Below are positions 8,917 through 18,372 of a stretch of 64,000 bases of DNA, in pieces. The notes under the pieces are model-generated. The model saw only the letters and a list, made by a program, of their open reading frames with translations, was not told where the DNA came from and ran no database searches. The DNA comes from Biformimicrobium ophioploci (GTDB lineage: Bacteria; Pseudomonadota; Gammaproteobacteria; Pseudomonadales; Cellvibrionaceae). The first letter of the stretch is position 1. Every line of letters begins with the position of its first letter. The position numbers were made by a program, and so were the translations under genes. The stretch spans positions 248,001 to 312,000 of the forward strand of contig NZ_BSYJ01000001.1 in assembly GCF_030270605.1 (NCBI RefSeq), in the 5' to 3' direction.

Positions 8917-11553
8917 ATGCCCGATATGTCCCGATTTGGCCGGTCCAGACTCATTTCCCTGTTTTTCCTGGCACTGGCTGCAGCCGGCGGCGGAGTCATG
9001 GGTTTTGCCAGTATTTTCCTGTACCTGCAGCCCGGGCTGCCCGCCGTGGACAACCTGAGGGACGTGCGCCTGCAGACTCCGCTGCGGATCTACTCCGCCG
9101 ATATGCAACTCATCGGTGAATTCGGTGAGAAACGCCGCAAGCCGATTGCCTTCGAAGACACCCCGCCACTATTCGTCCAGGCCATTCTCGCCGCAGAGGA
9201 CGACGGCTTTTACGAGCACCAGGGCGTATCGCTCAAAGGGCTGGTTCGGGCGGCGGCAGAGCTGGCCAGGACCGGCTCCATCCAGTCCGGCGGCAGCACG
9301 CTCACCATGCAGGTGGCCAGGAACTTCTTCCTGAGCCGCGAGCAGCGCTTCATTCGCAAATTCAACGAGATACTGCTGTCCCTGCAGATCGAAAGGGAGC
9401 TGACGAAGGACGAGATCCTCGAACTTTACATCAACAAAATCTATCTGGGTAATCGCGCGTACGGCTTCCAGGCCGCATCACAGGTTTATTATGGCAAGAA
9501 TATAGACCAATTGACGCTCGCGCAGTGGGCAATGATGGCTGGGCTGCCAAAAGCGCCCTCCGCCTACAACCCGATCGCCAACCCGTCGCGTGCGTTGCAG
9601 AGGCGCAACTGGATCCTGCGCCGCATGCTCGACCTTGGCCATATCGACAAGGAAAGCTATACGCTCGCGATCACCGCCCCGGTGACGGCCAAATACCACA
9701 GCCGCAACCTGGATATCAGCTTCCCCTACATTGCGGAAATGGCCCGCAAGGAAGCTGTTGGACTGTTTGGGGAAAGCGCCTACACGGATGGCTACCGGGT
9801 GATCACCACGGTGGACGCGCGCCTGCAGGCCGCGGCCCGTGATGCGCTGCAGAAAGGCCTGCTGACCTACGACAAGCGCCACGGCTATCGCGGACCGGAG
9901 CAACGCCTCGACCCTGCCATCCTGCACGACAGTGACAAGTTGATCGACGCACTGAAATCCGTACCGGTGCTGGGTGAAATGGTGCCAGCAGTGGTAACCG
10001 AGGTCGAGGAGCGATCCCTGAAAGTCCAGCTGGACGATCGCCGCGTGGTTACGGTCGAATGGGAAAACGGCCTGTCCCAGATTCGCCCCTATATCTCGGA
10101 AGACGCGCGCGGCCCCAAAATCAATGCCGCTGCGGAGATATTCGCCCCCGGTGATATCGTGCGCTTGCGGCACGAAGTGGTCGAGGTGGAAACCGGCTCC
10201 GAGGAAGGTTACGCGGACGTTGGCGACCCCTTCGCGGCCAATGTCGACTCCATCCAGGTCGAGCCCACCACTGTGACAACCGAGCGCTGGATCCTGGATC
10301 AGGTCCCGGAAGCCCAGGGCGCACTGGTTGCACTGAACCCGTCAGATGGCGCCATCCGCGCGCTTATGGGCGGCTTTGACTTCAGGCAGAGTCACTTCAA
10401 CCGCGTTACCCAGGCAGCGCGCCAGCCTGGCTCCAGCTTCAAACCGTTCATCTATGCGGCGGCACTGGCCAACGGGTACACCGCGGCAAGCATCATTAAC
10501 GACGCCCCCATCGTATTCGATGATGCCAACCTCGAGGATGTATGGCGACCGGAAAACGACGGCGGCACCTTCCTCGGCCCCACGCGGCTGCGCAAGGCCC
10601 TGTACCTGTCCCGCAACCTGGTTTCGATCCGCTTGCTGCGCGCACTCGGCATGCGCCGTGCAATGGATTTCGTGGAGGGCTTTGGCTTTGACACCAGCAA
10701 GATGTCCCGCGACCTCTCTGTGGCGCTGGGCAGCCAGGCGCTGACCCCGCTGGAGATCGCCACCGGCTACGCGGCATTTGCCAATGGCGGCTTCCGGGTG
10801 GAGCCCTACCTCGTAAACCAGGTACTGGATGTCAACGGCAGCGAGGTTTACACCGCACTGCCGCCGACCGTGTGCAACATGTGTCCTGATGAAACCGAGA
10901 TGGAGCCGCTGGACCTGCAGGTAATCCAGGCCGAATCCGTCGAGGTTGGCGAGACCGAGGAAGCAATGGAACTGGAGGCGCTGTCCATTTCCCCGGCAAG
11001 CGGGGCAGCACTGTCACTGCCGCGCGCGCAGCGCATCATGAGCCCGCAGGTGGCGTTCATCATGGACTCCATCCTCAAGGATGTGATCCGCAAGGGTACG
11101 GGCAAGAAGGCTCTGGCCATGGGGCGCTCCGACATCGGCGGCAAAACCGGCACCACCAATGGCCCGCGGGATGCCTGGTTCTCCGGTTACAGCCAGCACC
11201 TGGCCGCTTCGGCCTGGGTAGGCTTCGACAGCAACACCCCGATCGGGCGCAACGAGTACGGCGGCTCTGCAGCACTGCCCATCTGGATCGACTTTATGTC
11301 GACAGCACTGGAAGGGCTGGAAGAGAAGAACATGCTGCAGCCGGAAAATATCGTTACCGTGCGCATCGACCCGCGCACCGGTCGCCGCGCCCGCGGCGGC
11401 AGTGGCATCTTCGAGATTTTCGAGGCCGATACGGTTCCCGGCGGCAGCAGCACACGACTGGGCGGCAACCCGGATCCGCAGCCCGCACCGGCGGACAACA
11501 GCCGCGTGGTCAACAGCACAAACGAGGAGGCGCTGCCGGAAGAGCTGTTCTGA
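8917..11553 (+). CDS. ponA: Penicillin-binding protein 1A, bifunctional transglycosylase/transpeptidase
   Basis: Polymerises and cross-links peptidoglycan at the outer face of the inner membrane. It has 878 residues from ATG 8917, which has a GAGA ribosome site; an ATG at 8890 would add 9 residues. One transmembrane helix is at about 12-37. The GT51 domain has catalytic E94 in AAEDDGFYEH, then GGSTLTMQVARNF and ELYINKIYLGNRAYG. A long OB-like insert follows. The transpeptidase has S506 in SSFK, the SRN motif (SRNLVSIRLL) and K743 in KTGTTN. The loop around 660-700 contains a CNMC motif and an acidic stretch. The ponA-pilM divergent pair is conserved in Pseudomonas. Confidence 0.96.
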   Translation: MPDMSRFGRSRLISLFFLALAAAGGGVMGFASIFLYLQPGLPAVDNLRDVRLQTPLRIYSADMQLIGEFGEKRRKPIAFEDTPPLFVQAILAAEDDGFYEHQGVSLKGLVRAAAELARTGSIQSGGSTLTMQVARNFFLSREQRFIRKFNEILLSLQIERELTKDEILELYINKIYLGNRAYGFQAASQVYYGKNIDQLTLAQWAMMAGLPKAPSAYNPIANPSRALQRRNWILRRMLDLGHIDKESYTLAITAPVTAKYHSRNLDISFPYIAEMARKEAVGLFGESAYTDGYRVITTVDARLQAAARDALQKGLLTYDKRHGYRGPEQRLDPAILHDSDKLIDALKSVPVLGEMVPAVVTEVEERSLKVQLDDRRVVTVEWENGLSQIRPYISEDARGPKINAAAEIFAPGDIVRLRHEVVEVETGSEEGYADVGDPFAANVDSIQVEPTTVTTERWILDQVPEAQGALVALNPSDGAIRALMGGFDFRQSHFNRVTQAARQPGSSFKPFIYAAALANGYTAASIINDAPIVFDDANLEDVWRPENDGGTFLGPTRLRKALYLSRNLVSIRLLRALGMRRAMDFVEGFGFDTSKMSRDLSVALGSQALTPLEIATGYAAFANGGFRVEPYLVNQVLDVNGSEVYTALPPTVCNMCPDETEMEPLDLQVIQAESVEVGETEEAMELEALSISPASGAALSLPRAQRIMSPQVAFIMDSILKDVIRKGTGKKALAMGRSDIGGKTGTTNGPRDAWFSGYSQHLAASAWVGFDSNTPIGRNEYGGSAALPIWIDFMSTALEGLEEKNMLQPENIVTVRIDPRTGRRARGGSGIFEIFEADTVPGGSSTRLGGNPDPQPAPADNSRVVNSTNEEALPEELF

Positions 11554-11590
11554 CCGGGCAGGTTCGCGAAACTCGCATCATTGTGCAAAT

Positions 11591-11617
11591 AAAAAAGGGG
11601 CGAATGCCCCTTTTTTT
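11591..11617. terminator. Bidirectional intrinsic terminator between ponA and chpC
   Basis: A perfect stem ggggc/gcccc with loop gaat is flanked by a run of A on the left and seven T on the right. It serves ponA from the left and the convergent chpC/chpA operon from the right. Confidence 0.9.
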
Positions 11618-11651
11618 GTTACCCGCCCAATACTGCCAGCTGGTGAATGGA

Positions 11652-12143
11652 CTAACTCAGTACCGTACCCCGGCGCCACTCGGCACAGGCCTGCTCCAGC
11701 ATGGGCAGGTCCGGAATCACGGCATCCTCGCCACTCACCGAAACGTGTACGAGTTCACCCTGCTGGCAGGGGTTGGTCCTGGCCACCAACTCTGACTCCT
11801 CTACCCGAACCAGTCTCGGTGTGCCCTGCACCACCATCGCGTAAAAAGGCAACTTGCTGTCATCGCCGGCATTGGCGATGACAGCAATGCGGCAATTACT
11901 TTTCAGGGTCGGCTGATTGCCACCGCGCATGACCTCATACGAGATAAGCGGCAGGCGCTGGTCACGCCAGCTGATTTCGCCGAGCATCCACGCGGGGGAG
12001 TCATAAACTGCGACCGGAATCTGCAGCCCGACAATTTCGACCAGGGTTTCCACTGGAACCAGCAACTGGCCGTCGGACAGGTGCAGCAACAGGCTGCTGA
12101 TTTCCTCGGGGTTCTGCTGGCCAATGAGCTCGGGGGTTTTCAT
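11652..12143 (-). CDS. chpC: CheW-like adaptor, ChpC type
   Basis: A coupling protein of the Pil-Chp chemosensory array, cytoplasmic. It has 163 residues, nearly all one CheW domain: LLLHLSDGQLLVPVETLVEIV starts the first sub-barrel, MLGEISWRDQRLPLISYE the second. It lies 21 bases after chpA at the end of the operon, as chpC does in P. aeruginosa except that chpB normally intervenes. PilI (20649-21209) is the main array adaptor; ChpC is thought to link additional receptors. The call of ChpC rather than another CheW paralogue rests on position. Confidence 0.85.
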   Translation of the reverse strand: MKTPELIGQQNPEEISSLLLHLSDGQLLVPVETLVEIVGLQIPVAVYDSPAWMLGEISWRDQRLPLISYEVMRGGNQPTLKSNCRIAVIANAGDDSKLPFYAMVVQGTPRLVRVEESELVARTNPCQQGELVHVSVSGEDAVIPDLPMLEQACAEWRRGTVLS

Positions 12144-12164
12144 ATCGATTACTCAGTGCTTATC

Positions 12165-15100
12165 TCAGATCGCTTCCACTTCGCTCAGGTTTTCGCGAAT
12201 GGCATGCAGCAGTACATCTTCCTGGTAAGGCTTACCGAGGTAGTGGTTCACGCCCAGCGACAGTGCGTGGTCGCGGTGTTTTTTACCGGTACGAGAAGTG
12301 ATCATGATGATCGGGATATCGCGCAGCGTATTGCTCGAACGAATATGGCGAGCAACCTCGAAACCGTCCATACGTGGCATTTCGATATCCAGCAAGATCA
12401 GGTCCGGCGTGTAGTCCTGCAACTGGATCACCGCATCCTGGCCATCCTTTGCAGTAGTCACTACAAAGCCCTCACGCTCGAGGAAGCGGCTGGTGACCTT
12501 GCGCACGGTAACAGAGTCATCCACCACCATGACATTGATGGGGCGATCCTCCGCGACCGGCACAACCTCGGCATCATCGATGAGCAGCTTGGGCTTGGCC
12601 TGCAGCGCGGCATCGCGACGAATCAGCGCATGCGTATCGAGAATCACCACCACGGTGCCATCACCCGTTACAGTTGCACCGGAGAGGCCGTCCACACTGG
12701 CAAACTGCGGACCCAGGCTCTTCACCACGATTTCCTGGCTACCCATGATGCTGTCTACCTGCAGCGCCATGGCATGGTCCTCGCCGCGCACCAGCAATAC
12801 CGGCAACTGTAGCTGCTCGGTGTTCAGCTTTGGCTGCGCGCGCGATTGCAACAGGCTGCCAAAGTAATTCACGGCATAGTGCTCACCGGCGTACTCGAAG
12901 CGCGCATCACTGCTGCGGTAGTAGTGCTCGAGTTCAAAGGGGCTCAGGCGCACGATACCTTCGATAGTGTTGAGCGGCAGTGCGAATACGTCGTCACCAG
13001 TGCGAACCATCAGGGCCCGGTTGACGGAAACGGTAAACGGCAGGCGAATCACGAACTCGCAGCCCTCACCGGCTACGGAACTGATCGCGACGGTACCGCC
13101 CATCTGCTTGATCTCGGCGCTCACCACATCGAGGCCAACACCGCGGCCGGAGATCTGGGTAACCTGCTCGGCTGTGGAGAAGCCGGCCTGCAGTACAAAC
13201 TGCAGGATCTCGTTATTGGACAGCTCGGCGTCCGGGCGCATCAGGCCATTTTCGACCGCCTTGCGGCGTACTTTCAGCAGGTCGATACCGGCACCATCGT
13301 CATTGATGGTGAGCACCACATCACTGCCCTCGCGCGCCAGGGCGACGGAAATCCGGCCGGTGGCCGACTTGCCATTGGCACTGCGCAATTCAGGTTTCTC
13401 GATGCCGTGGTCGATGGCGTTACGCAGCATATGCTCCAGCGGCGCCACCATGCGCTCAAGCATGGAGCGATCCAGTTCGCCCTCGACATTGGAGAAGTCC
13501 AGCTCAACCTGCTTGCCGAGCTCCGAACTCACCTGCCGCACGATCCGGCGCAAACGCGGTACCAGGCGCGAGAAAGGTACCATGCGGCTGCGCATCAGGC
13601 CTTCCTGCAGTTCGGTGTTGATACGCGACTGCTGCAACAACAGGGTTTCTGTATCGCGTGCCTTGCCGCCGAGGGTGCTGCGGATATCCTGCAGGTCGGA
13701 GGTGGCCTCGAGCAGGGAGCGGGACAGCTGCTGGATTTGCGAATAGCGGTCCATCTCCAGCGGGTCGAAATTCGCATCCGCTTCACTGAGCTGCTCCTGG
13801 CGGAACATGATCTGCGCTTCGGTTTCAGTGTCCAGACGGCGCAGCTGGTCATTGAGGCGGCTCAGCGTCGCGTCCATTTCGTCGAGCACGAAACCGAACT
13901 CGGACATCTGCTCCTCGAGCCGGCCGCGGGAGATGGAGGTTTCACCGGCGAGGTTTACCAGCTCCTCAAGCAGTTCCGAGGCAACCCGCACCATTTCCTG
14001 CGGCTGGCCGCGGCCGCCAGACTGCTGGCCACCGCGAGCGGCCTGCTTGCGCCCGAACGGCAGTATATTGCTGGCCGGTTCCAGTGCGGCAGATGCGGCG
14101 GGTGCAACGGGCAGGTCCGGCGTTGCGGGCGGTGCCGGCGGCATCTCAGGAGTTGCCGGTTCGATCACCTCAGCCGCGGGCGCATCGGCTTCTCTGACAT
14201 CGTGCTCAATGACTGGCTCGTCGGATTCGACCGGCAGCTCCGGCGCGTCCTCTTCGGTTTCGTCAGTGGCCGCCAGCGCGTCCGCCCACTCAGGCTGCAA
14301 TAGCGCGGTAAACACCGGCGAATGTTCGCCGTTCATCCATGTGCGCACAGCTTCCACACCCGCCGCCATCAGGTCGTAGGCGAGATTCGCGCGGCGGAAC
14401 AGTGCAGGGCCGGGTTCGGCACCCGGGGCAAGGGATTCAATTTCGGTTTCGAAGCGGTGCGCAACTTCACCAAGGCCCATCAGACCGGCCATACGGGCAC
14501 CGCCCTTGAAGGTGTGCAGGACGCGCTTGAGCGCATCGGCGGGACCGGTGTCGAATGGTGCACCCTGCCATGCCTGGATGTGCTCATCCAGCTCATCAAC
14601 CAGGTCCGGGGCTTCTTCCATGAATACTTCGACAATGTCGGGATCGACATCATCGAGGTCATCAGTGGATTCGGCAGGAGCGCCCGGGCTTTGCACTGCC
14701 TCGGCCGCAACTTCAATATCAAACGGTTCTTCAGGTTGTGTCTCGTCAGACTGCGGCTCGTCGGGCGGCGAGACTTCGACAACCGGCGCCTCGATGCCAA
14801 ACCCGGGCACCTCAACGTCAAGCAAGGGCACCTCGGCAACAGCCTCGGGCGCCTCGATATCGGACGCCTCATTAACTGGCTCGTCGAATACCGGGGCAGC
14901 AGGTGCCGGTGCCTCTGGTTCCGGTGCCTCTGCTTCCGGTGCATCTGCTTCCGGTGCATCTGCTTGCAAGGTCCCGGTTTCCGGGCTTTCCGCTTCGGAA
15001 GCCTGCGCCTCTGGCTGATCAAAACCTTCGAGGAAAGCCGGATCGAATTCGAGCTCCACTTCCTCTTCCGGTTGCGGCTCGCCGGCGCTCTCCAGCAATA

Positions 15101-18100
15101 CCTGCAGTGCCTGGCAGACCGCCTCGCTTACTTCGGGCAGGTTCTGGGTGGCCGCCACCGCGTCGACCATATCGAGCAGCTCGTTGTGGCCCTGCGACAG
15201 GGTGGACCAGAGCGCAGGCTCGCATTCGAGGCGACCCTGCAGGATTTCCTCGTAACAATTGAGAAGCAGGCCCGCAATCGATTCGAGTGGCGGCAGGGCC
15301 GCACGCGAGGCGGCTTCCTGCAGAATACGCAGCTCGTCGCGCACCGGTACCAGCACTTCAACCTGGGCCGGCTCAGAGCGCCAGGCGGCGAGTACCTGCT
15401 CCACATCCAGCAGTACCCCCATGCCATCGGCCATGATCACAGCCAGCAGCTGCGGATCCACATCGATGGTGGTGGCGGCCTCGCGTTCGCGGATCAGGTG
15501 GCCAACACTGCGTTCCTTGAGTTCGGATACCCGCGCCAGGAACTGTTCCTCGCGCGGGATAAGGATTTCTGTAGCGCCACTTTTAATCTGGCCCAGGGCA
15601 TCGCGCACGTACAGCACCATATCGTTGATCAGGTCATAGATGTCCTGGTCAATGGCTACCTGGTAGGTGCGCAGCTCTTTTACGAACAATTCGAGTGGCG
15701 CAACCAGCGCCGCTACCGGGCGCACGTCGGCCATATGCGCACTGCCCTTCAGTGTGTGCAGCGCACGATGCATCGGATCCGACGGTACCTCAAAGATCGG
15801 CGCGGCGGCCGCCATGGCCTGCAGGTATTCCGCGACGATCTCCAGGTGACCTTCGGCCTCGGAAACAAAAATGTCCCAGAGCTGGTCGCCGTCATCGTCC
15901 TCCTCAGCCTCTTGCAGGGCCGGTTCCGGCTGCAGTGCCGGCGCCGCAGGCGCTGCTTGCGGTGAATCCTGGTCTGCTCCGGCAGCCGACCCTGCCTCGA
16001 GCAGTGACAGCGCAGCCTCGACCTCACCCTTTGCAATCCTTCCTGCCAGCGCCTGCAGCTCTGCCGTGGCGGTGGCATCCGGGTCCGGGGTGCCGGTGCG
16101 GAATGCGTCGATCATGGAAGGCAGTTTTGCACGCACGCGCTCGATCAGCAGCGTGTGTGCAGCGTGGGCTTCGACGGTGCCATCGATGACCCGGTTGAGC
16201 ATGTTTTCAACCGACCACGCCAGCTCGCCAATCGATTCGGCCTCAACCATGCGCCCAGACCCCTTGAGGGTATGGAAGCCACGGCGGAATTCGGTCAGTG
16301 CGTCGCGGTTGGAGAAGTCCTCCGCCCAGCGCGGGAACCACTCGCCGATGGTCTCGAGTACCTCGCCCGCTTCCTCAAGGAAAATTTCGACGATCTCGTC
16401 ATCGATCAGACTCTCCTCTTCGCCCTCCAGTGCCGGGGCGGGCTCCGGCTGCGCCGCTTCAGCTGCGCTGACCACCATTTCCTCGGCGCTGGCAGGCTGG
16501 TGCTCGACAGCTTCGATATCGACGTCAGGCGTTTCGACGGCCGCTACCGGGTCGCCTGTGAGCCCCGTCTCCTCGGCGAGCGCATTCGCGGCGGAGGCCG
16601 CGTCTGGCTGGTAACCCGGTACGGGATAGCCCAGTTCGTAGACACTCTCCTCCGCCAGTGACAGCAGCATGGCCACATCGTCACTGCCCTCGAGCGTGCG
16701 CTCGAGGAAATATTCAATACTGGTTACCGCATCGGCGAGAACATCCAGCAGGCCCCATTCGGGCTGCTGCTCCGCCTCAATCATGCGTTCGCGCACAAAT
16801 TCGGAGCACGAAACCAGGATGCTTGCAGCGCGGCGCAGGTCGACGATTTCCAGACCGCCGCAAACTTCCTGCAGGCGTTGTGGCACCTGCGCCAGGAACG
16901 TAACATCGTAATGGCCGGCGATGTACTCGACGATTGCTTCCTTGGCGATTTCAAGGCCGGTGCGCGCTTCGCGCAGCACCGTCTCCATCGCGTCGCCCAT
17001 CAGGGGCTGCGCGGCATTCACCGGATCGCCCGCTGCTACCGCAGTCAGGCTAGCATCCAGTTCAATCAGGCCGGATGCGGCATTCAGTAAAAGCTCCTGC
17101 TGTTCAGGGCTGTCGAGCCCGAGGCGCGACGCATCCCGGATCAGTTCATAGACCTCGCGCGCGCGGGTGCGCTGTGCTTCGAGGCCCAGCACACTCAGGG
17201 TATCGCTCACGCGTTTGGCGGATTGGGCAGTTTCAGACAACGGCACCAGCTCGCCGGCGGCGACGCTCGGATCCAGGGCATCCTGGATCCGCCGCATTTC
17301 TTCCTGCAACGCTGCCACGGCGGAGCCCAGCGCTTCCGGGCCCATTGCCAGCGCATCACCGCTATCCGGGCGCGGCGCGCCGGGTACCGCTCGACCCAGC
17401 GAAAACACCTGGTAAAGCGCAGCGGCGCGTGGCATATCCGGGCCGCACATAAACACGTAGAAAAGCAGGTTGCGAACGAACCTCTCGTCCAGCGGTGCGC
17501 GCAGGACGCGGGCGCCCTGGCCTTCGAGCAGGCGGAATTCGATATCGATGCGACGCAGCAGCATACGCAGGGCCGGCTGTACCGCCAGCTTGTGCTCCGC
17601 CATGCCTTCCAGCAGGGATTGCAGGATCAGCCACAGGTGCCGGCGCGGTGAGCCCTGGTACAGAGCCAGCATTTTGTCGGTCACGCGCTCGAGGTACTCG
17701 AGGCTGTTGGAGCCGTTGACCTCGCGAATCAGCCCCGCGGCGGCGACGTGGTACATCTTGCGAAGCTTGCCGATAACGTCTTTCAGTCGTGCGGCATCCG
17801 CCACGATCGGCGACAGCTGCTCGGCCGGGGCTTTCAGTGCAGAGAGGTCGGGCGTAAACAGGGGGCCCTCGGTGACCAGGTTTTCGCGCCGCACGGCACG
17901 CAGGTCATTGAGGAGCGGCAGGAGCAGAACCGGGTTATCGCGGCGCTGGAACGCCGCCTTCTCCAGGTAGAGCGGCAGCTCCAGCAATGCACGCATCAGG
18001 AACTCGCGCGTTTCTTCGCTGTTCTCGAGGTCGCCCTTGCTGAGCGCGTGGATCAGCTGCTCCATTTCCTCGGCCAGCAGGCCGGCACCGGACAGCTCGG

Positions 18101-18275
18101 CCATATACAGGCTGCCGTGGACCTGGTGGATGCTGTCCAGGCAGTTGCGCAGCAGGCCAGCCTGCGATGCATCCGCGGCAAAGGCTTCAAGTGCCTGGCG
18201 CGCCTGCGCCAGGGTCTCGTTGATTTCGCCAATCAGCCAATCCAGGGCTACAAAGTTCGGATTGTCGCGGGTCAC
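12165..18275 (-). CDS. chpA: Hybrid chemosensory histidine kinase ChpA (PilL)
   Basis: The CheA-like kinase of the type IV pilus chemosensory system; it phosphorylates PilG and PilH. It has 2,036 residues from GTG 18275, which has GAGGG seven bases upstream. The N-terminus (about 1-560) resembles FimL/degenerate Hpt helices (IHQVHGSLYMAEL near 50). Three clear Hpt motifs follow: HTLKGSGRM near 667, HTLKGSAHM near 838 and HTFKGGARM near 1252. A Pro/Glu/Ala linker lies near 1090-1215. Then come the dimerisation helices, the HATPase (MLRNAIDHGIEKPE near 1612; DDGAGID), a CheW domain, and a receiver with VMVVDDSVTVRK near 1912 and DLILLDIEMPRMDG near 1958. The lower number of Hpt domains than in P. 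aeruginosa ChpA is my reading, not an alignment. Confidence 0.95.
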   Translation of the reverse strand: MTRDNPNFVALDWLIGEINETLAQARQALEAFAADASQAGLLRNCLDSIHQVHGSLYMAELSGAGLLAEEMEQLIHALSKGDLENSEETREFLMRALLELPLYLEKAAFQRRDNPVLLLPLLNDLRAVRRENLVTEGPLFTPDLSALKAPAEQLSPIVADAARLKDVIGKLRKMYHVAAAGLIREVNGSNSLEYLERVTDKMLALYQGSPRRHLWLILQSLLEGMAEHKLAVQPALRMLLRRIDIEFRLLEGQGARVLRAPLDERFVRNLLFYVFMCGPDMPRAAALYQVFSLGRAVPGAPRPDSGDALAMGPEALGSAVAALQEEMRRIQDALDPSVAAGELVPLSETAQSAKRVSDTLSVLGLEAQRTRAREVYELIRDASRLGLDSPEQQELLLNAASGLIELDASLTAVAAGDPVNAAQPLMGDAMETVLREARTGLEIAKEAIVEYIAGHYDVTFLAQVPQRLQEVCGGLEIVDLRRAASILVSCSEFVRERMIEAEQQPEWGLLDVLADAVTSIEYFLERTLEGSDDVAMLLSLAEESVYELGYPVPGYQPDAASAANALAEETGLTGDPVAAVETPDVDIEAVEHQPASAEEMVVSAAEAAQPEPAPALEGEEESLIDDEIVEIFLEEAGEVLETIGEWFPRWAEDFSNRDALTEFRRGFHTLKGSGRMVEAESIGELAWSVENMLNRVIDGTVEAHAAHTLLIERVRAKLPSMIDAFRTGTPDPDATATAELQALAGRIAKGEVEAALSLLEAGSAAGADQDSPQAAPAAPALQPEPALQEAEEDDDGDQLWDIFVSEAEGHLEIVAEYLQAMAAAAPIFEVPSDPMHRALHTLKGSAHMADVRPVAALVAPLELFVKELRTYQVAIDQDIYDLINDMVLYVRDALGQIKSGATEILIPREEQFLARVSELKERSVGHLIREREAATTIDVDPQLLAVIMADGMGVLLDVEQVLAAWRSEPAQVEVLVPVRDELRILQEAASRAALPPLESIAGLLLNCYEEILQGRLECEPALWSTLSQGHNELLDMVDAVAATQNLPEVSEAVCQALQVLLESAGEPQPEEEVELEFDPAFLEGFDQPEAQASEAESPETGTLQADAPEADAPEAEAPEPEAPAPAAPVFDEPVNEASDIEAPEAVAEVPLLDVEVPGFGIEAPVVEVSPPDEPQSDETQPEEPFDIEVAAEAVQSPGAPAESTDDLDDVDPDIVEVFMEEAPDLVDELDEHIQAWQGAPFDTGPADALKRVLHTFKGGARMAGLMGLGEVAHRFETEIESLAPGAEPGPALFRRANLAYDLMAAGVEAVRTWMNGEHSPVFTALLQPEWADALAATDETEEDAPELPVESDEPVIEHDVREADAPAAEVIEPATPEMPPAPPATPDLPVAPAASAALEPASNILPFGRKQAARGGQQSGGRGQPQEMVRVASELLEELVNLAGETSISRGRLEEQMSEFGFVLDEMDATLSRLNDQLRRLDTETEAQIMFRQEQLSEADANFDPLEMDRYSQIQQLSRSLLEATSDLQDIRSTLGGKARDTETLLLQQSRINTELQEGLMRSRMVPFSRLVPRLRRIVRQVSSELGKQVELDFSNVEGELDRSMLERMVAPLEHMLRNAIDHGIEKPELRSANGKSATGRISVALAREGSDVVLTINDDGAGIDLLKVRRKAVENGLMRPDAELSNNEILQFVLQAGFSTAEQVTQISGRGVGLDVVSAEIKQMGGTVAISSVAGEGCEFVIRLPFTVSVNRALMVRTGDDVFALPLNTIEGIVRLSPFELEHYYRSSDARFEYAGEHYAVNYFGSLLQSRAQPKLNTEQLQLPVLLVRGEDHAMALQVDSIMGSQEIVVKSLGPQFASVDGLSGATVTGDGTVVVILDTHALIRRDAALQAKPKLLIDDAEVVPVAEDRPINVMVVDDSVTVRKVTSRFLEREGFVVTTAKDGQDAVIQLQDYTPDLILLDIEMPRMDGFEVARHIRSSNTLRDIPIIMITSRTGKKHRDHALSLGVNHYLGKPYQEDVLLHAIRENLSEVEAI
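14899..14961 (-). repeat. 15-base tandem repeats coding a Glu/Ala/Pro linker in ChpA
   Basis: Units of gcttccggtgcatct (plus strand) repeat at 14932-14946 and 14947-14961, with degenerate copies before them. They encode iterated PEADA-type residues in a disordered linker between Hpt domains. Copy number could vary by slippage without breaking the frame. Confidence 0.8.
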
Positions 18276-18301
18276 GGCAGGCCCTCAGTATCGTTTTCCG
18301 G

Positions 18302-18322
18302 GCGGGGCAAGCCATGCCCCGC
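18302..18322 (-). other. Hairpin between pilJ and chpA
   Basis: A perfect 8-bp stem gcggggca/tgccccgc with a 5-base loop lies in the 97-base gap after pilJ, followed by no T-run on the minus strand. It sits 27 bases before the chpA GTG. A second imperfect stem (tgcccgc/gcgggca, 18340-18367) is next to it. The role is unknown: RNA processing, stability or partial termination are all possible. Confidence 0.55.
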
Positions 18323-18372
18323 TATTGCTGCTTGTGTGTTGCCCGCTTTCCAGAGCGCCGGCGGGCACACCA

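Noticed and set aside
14322-15965. A 547-codon plus-strand open frame over chpA
   Set aside because: Shadow of the chpA Hpt and linker region; its Cys/Phe/Arg repeats are the complement of the PEADA repeats.
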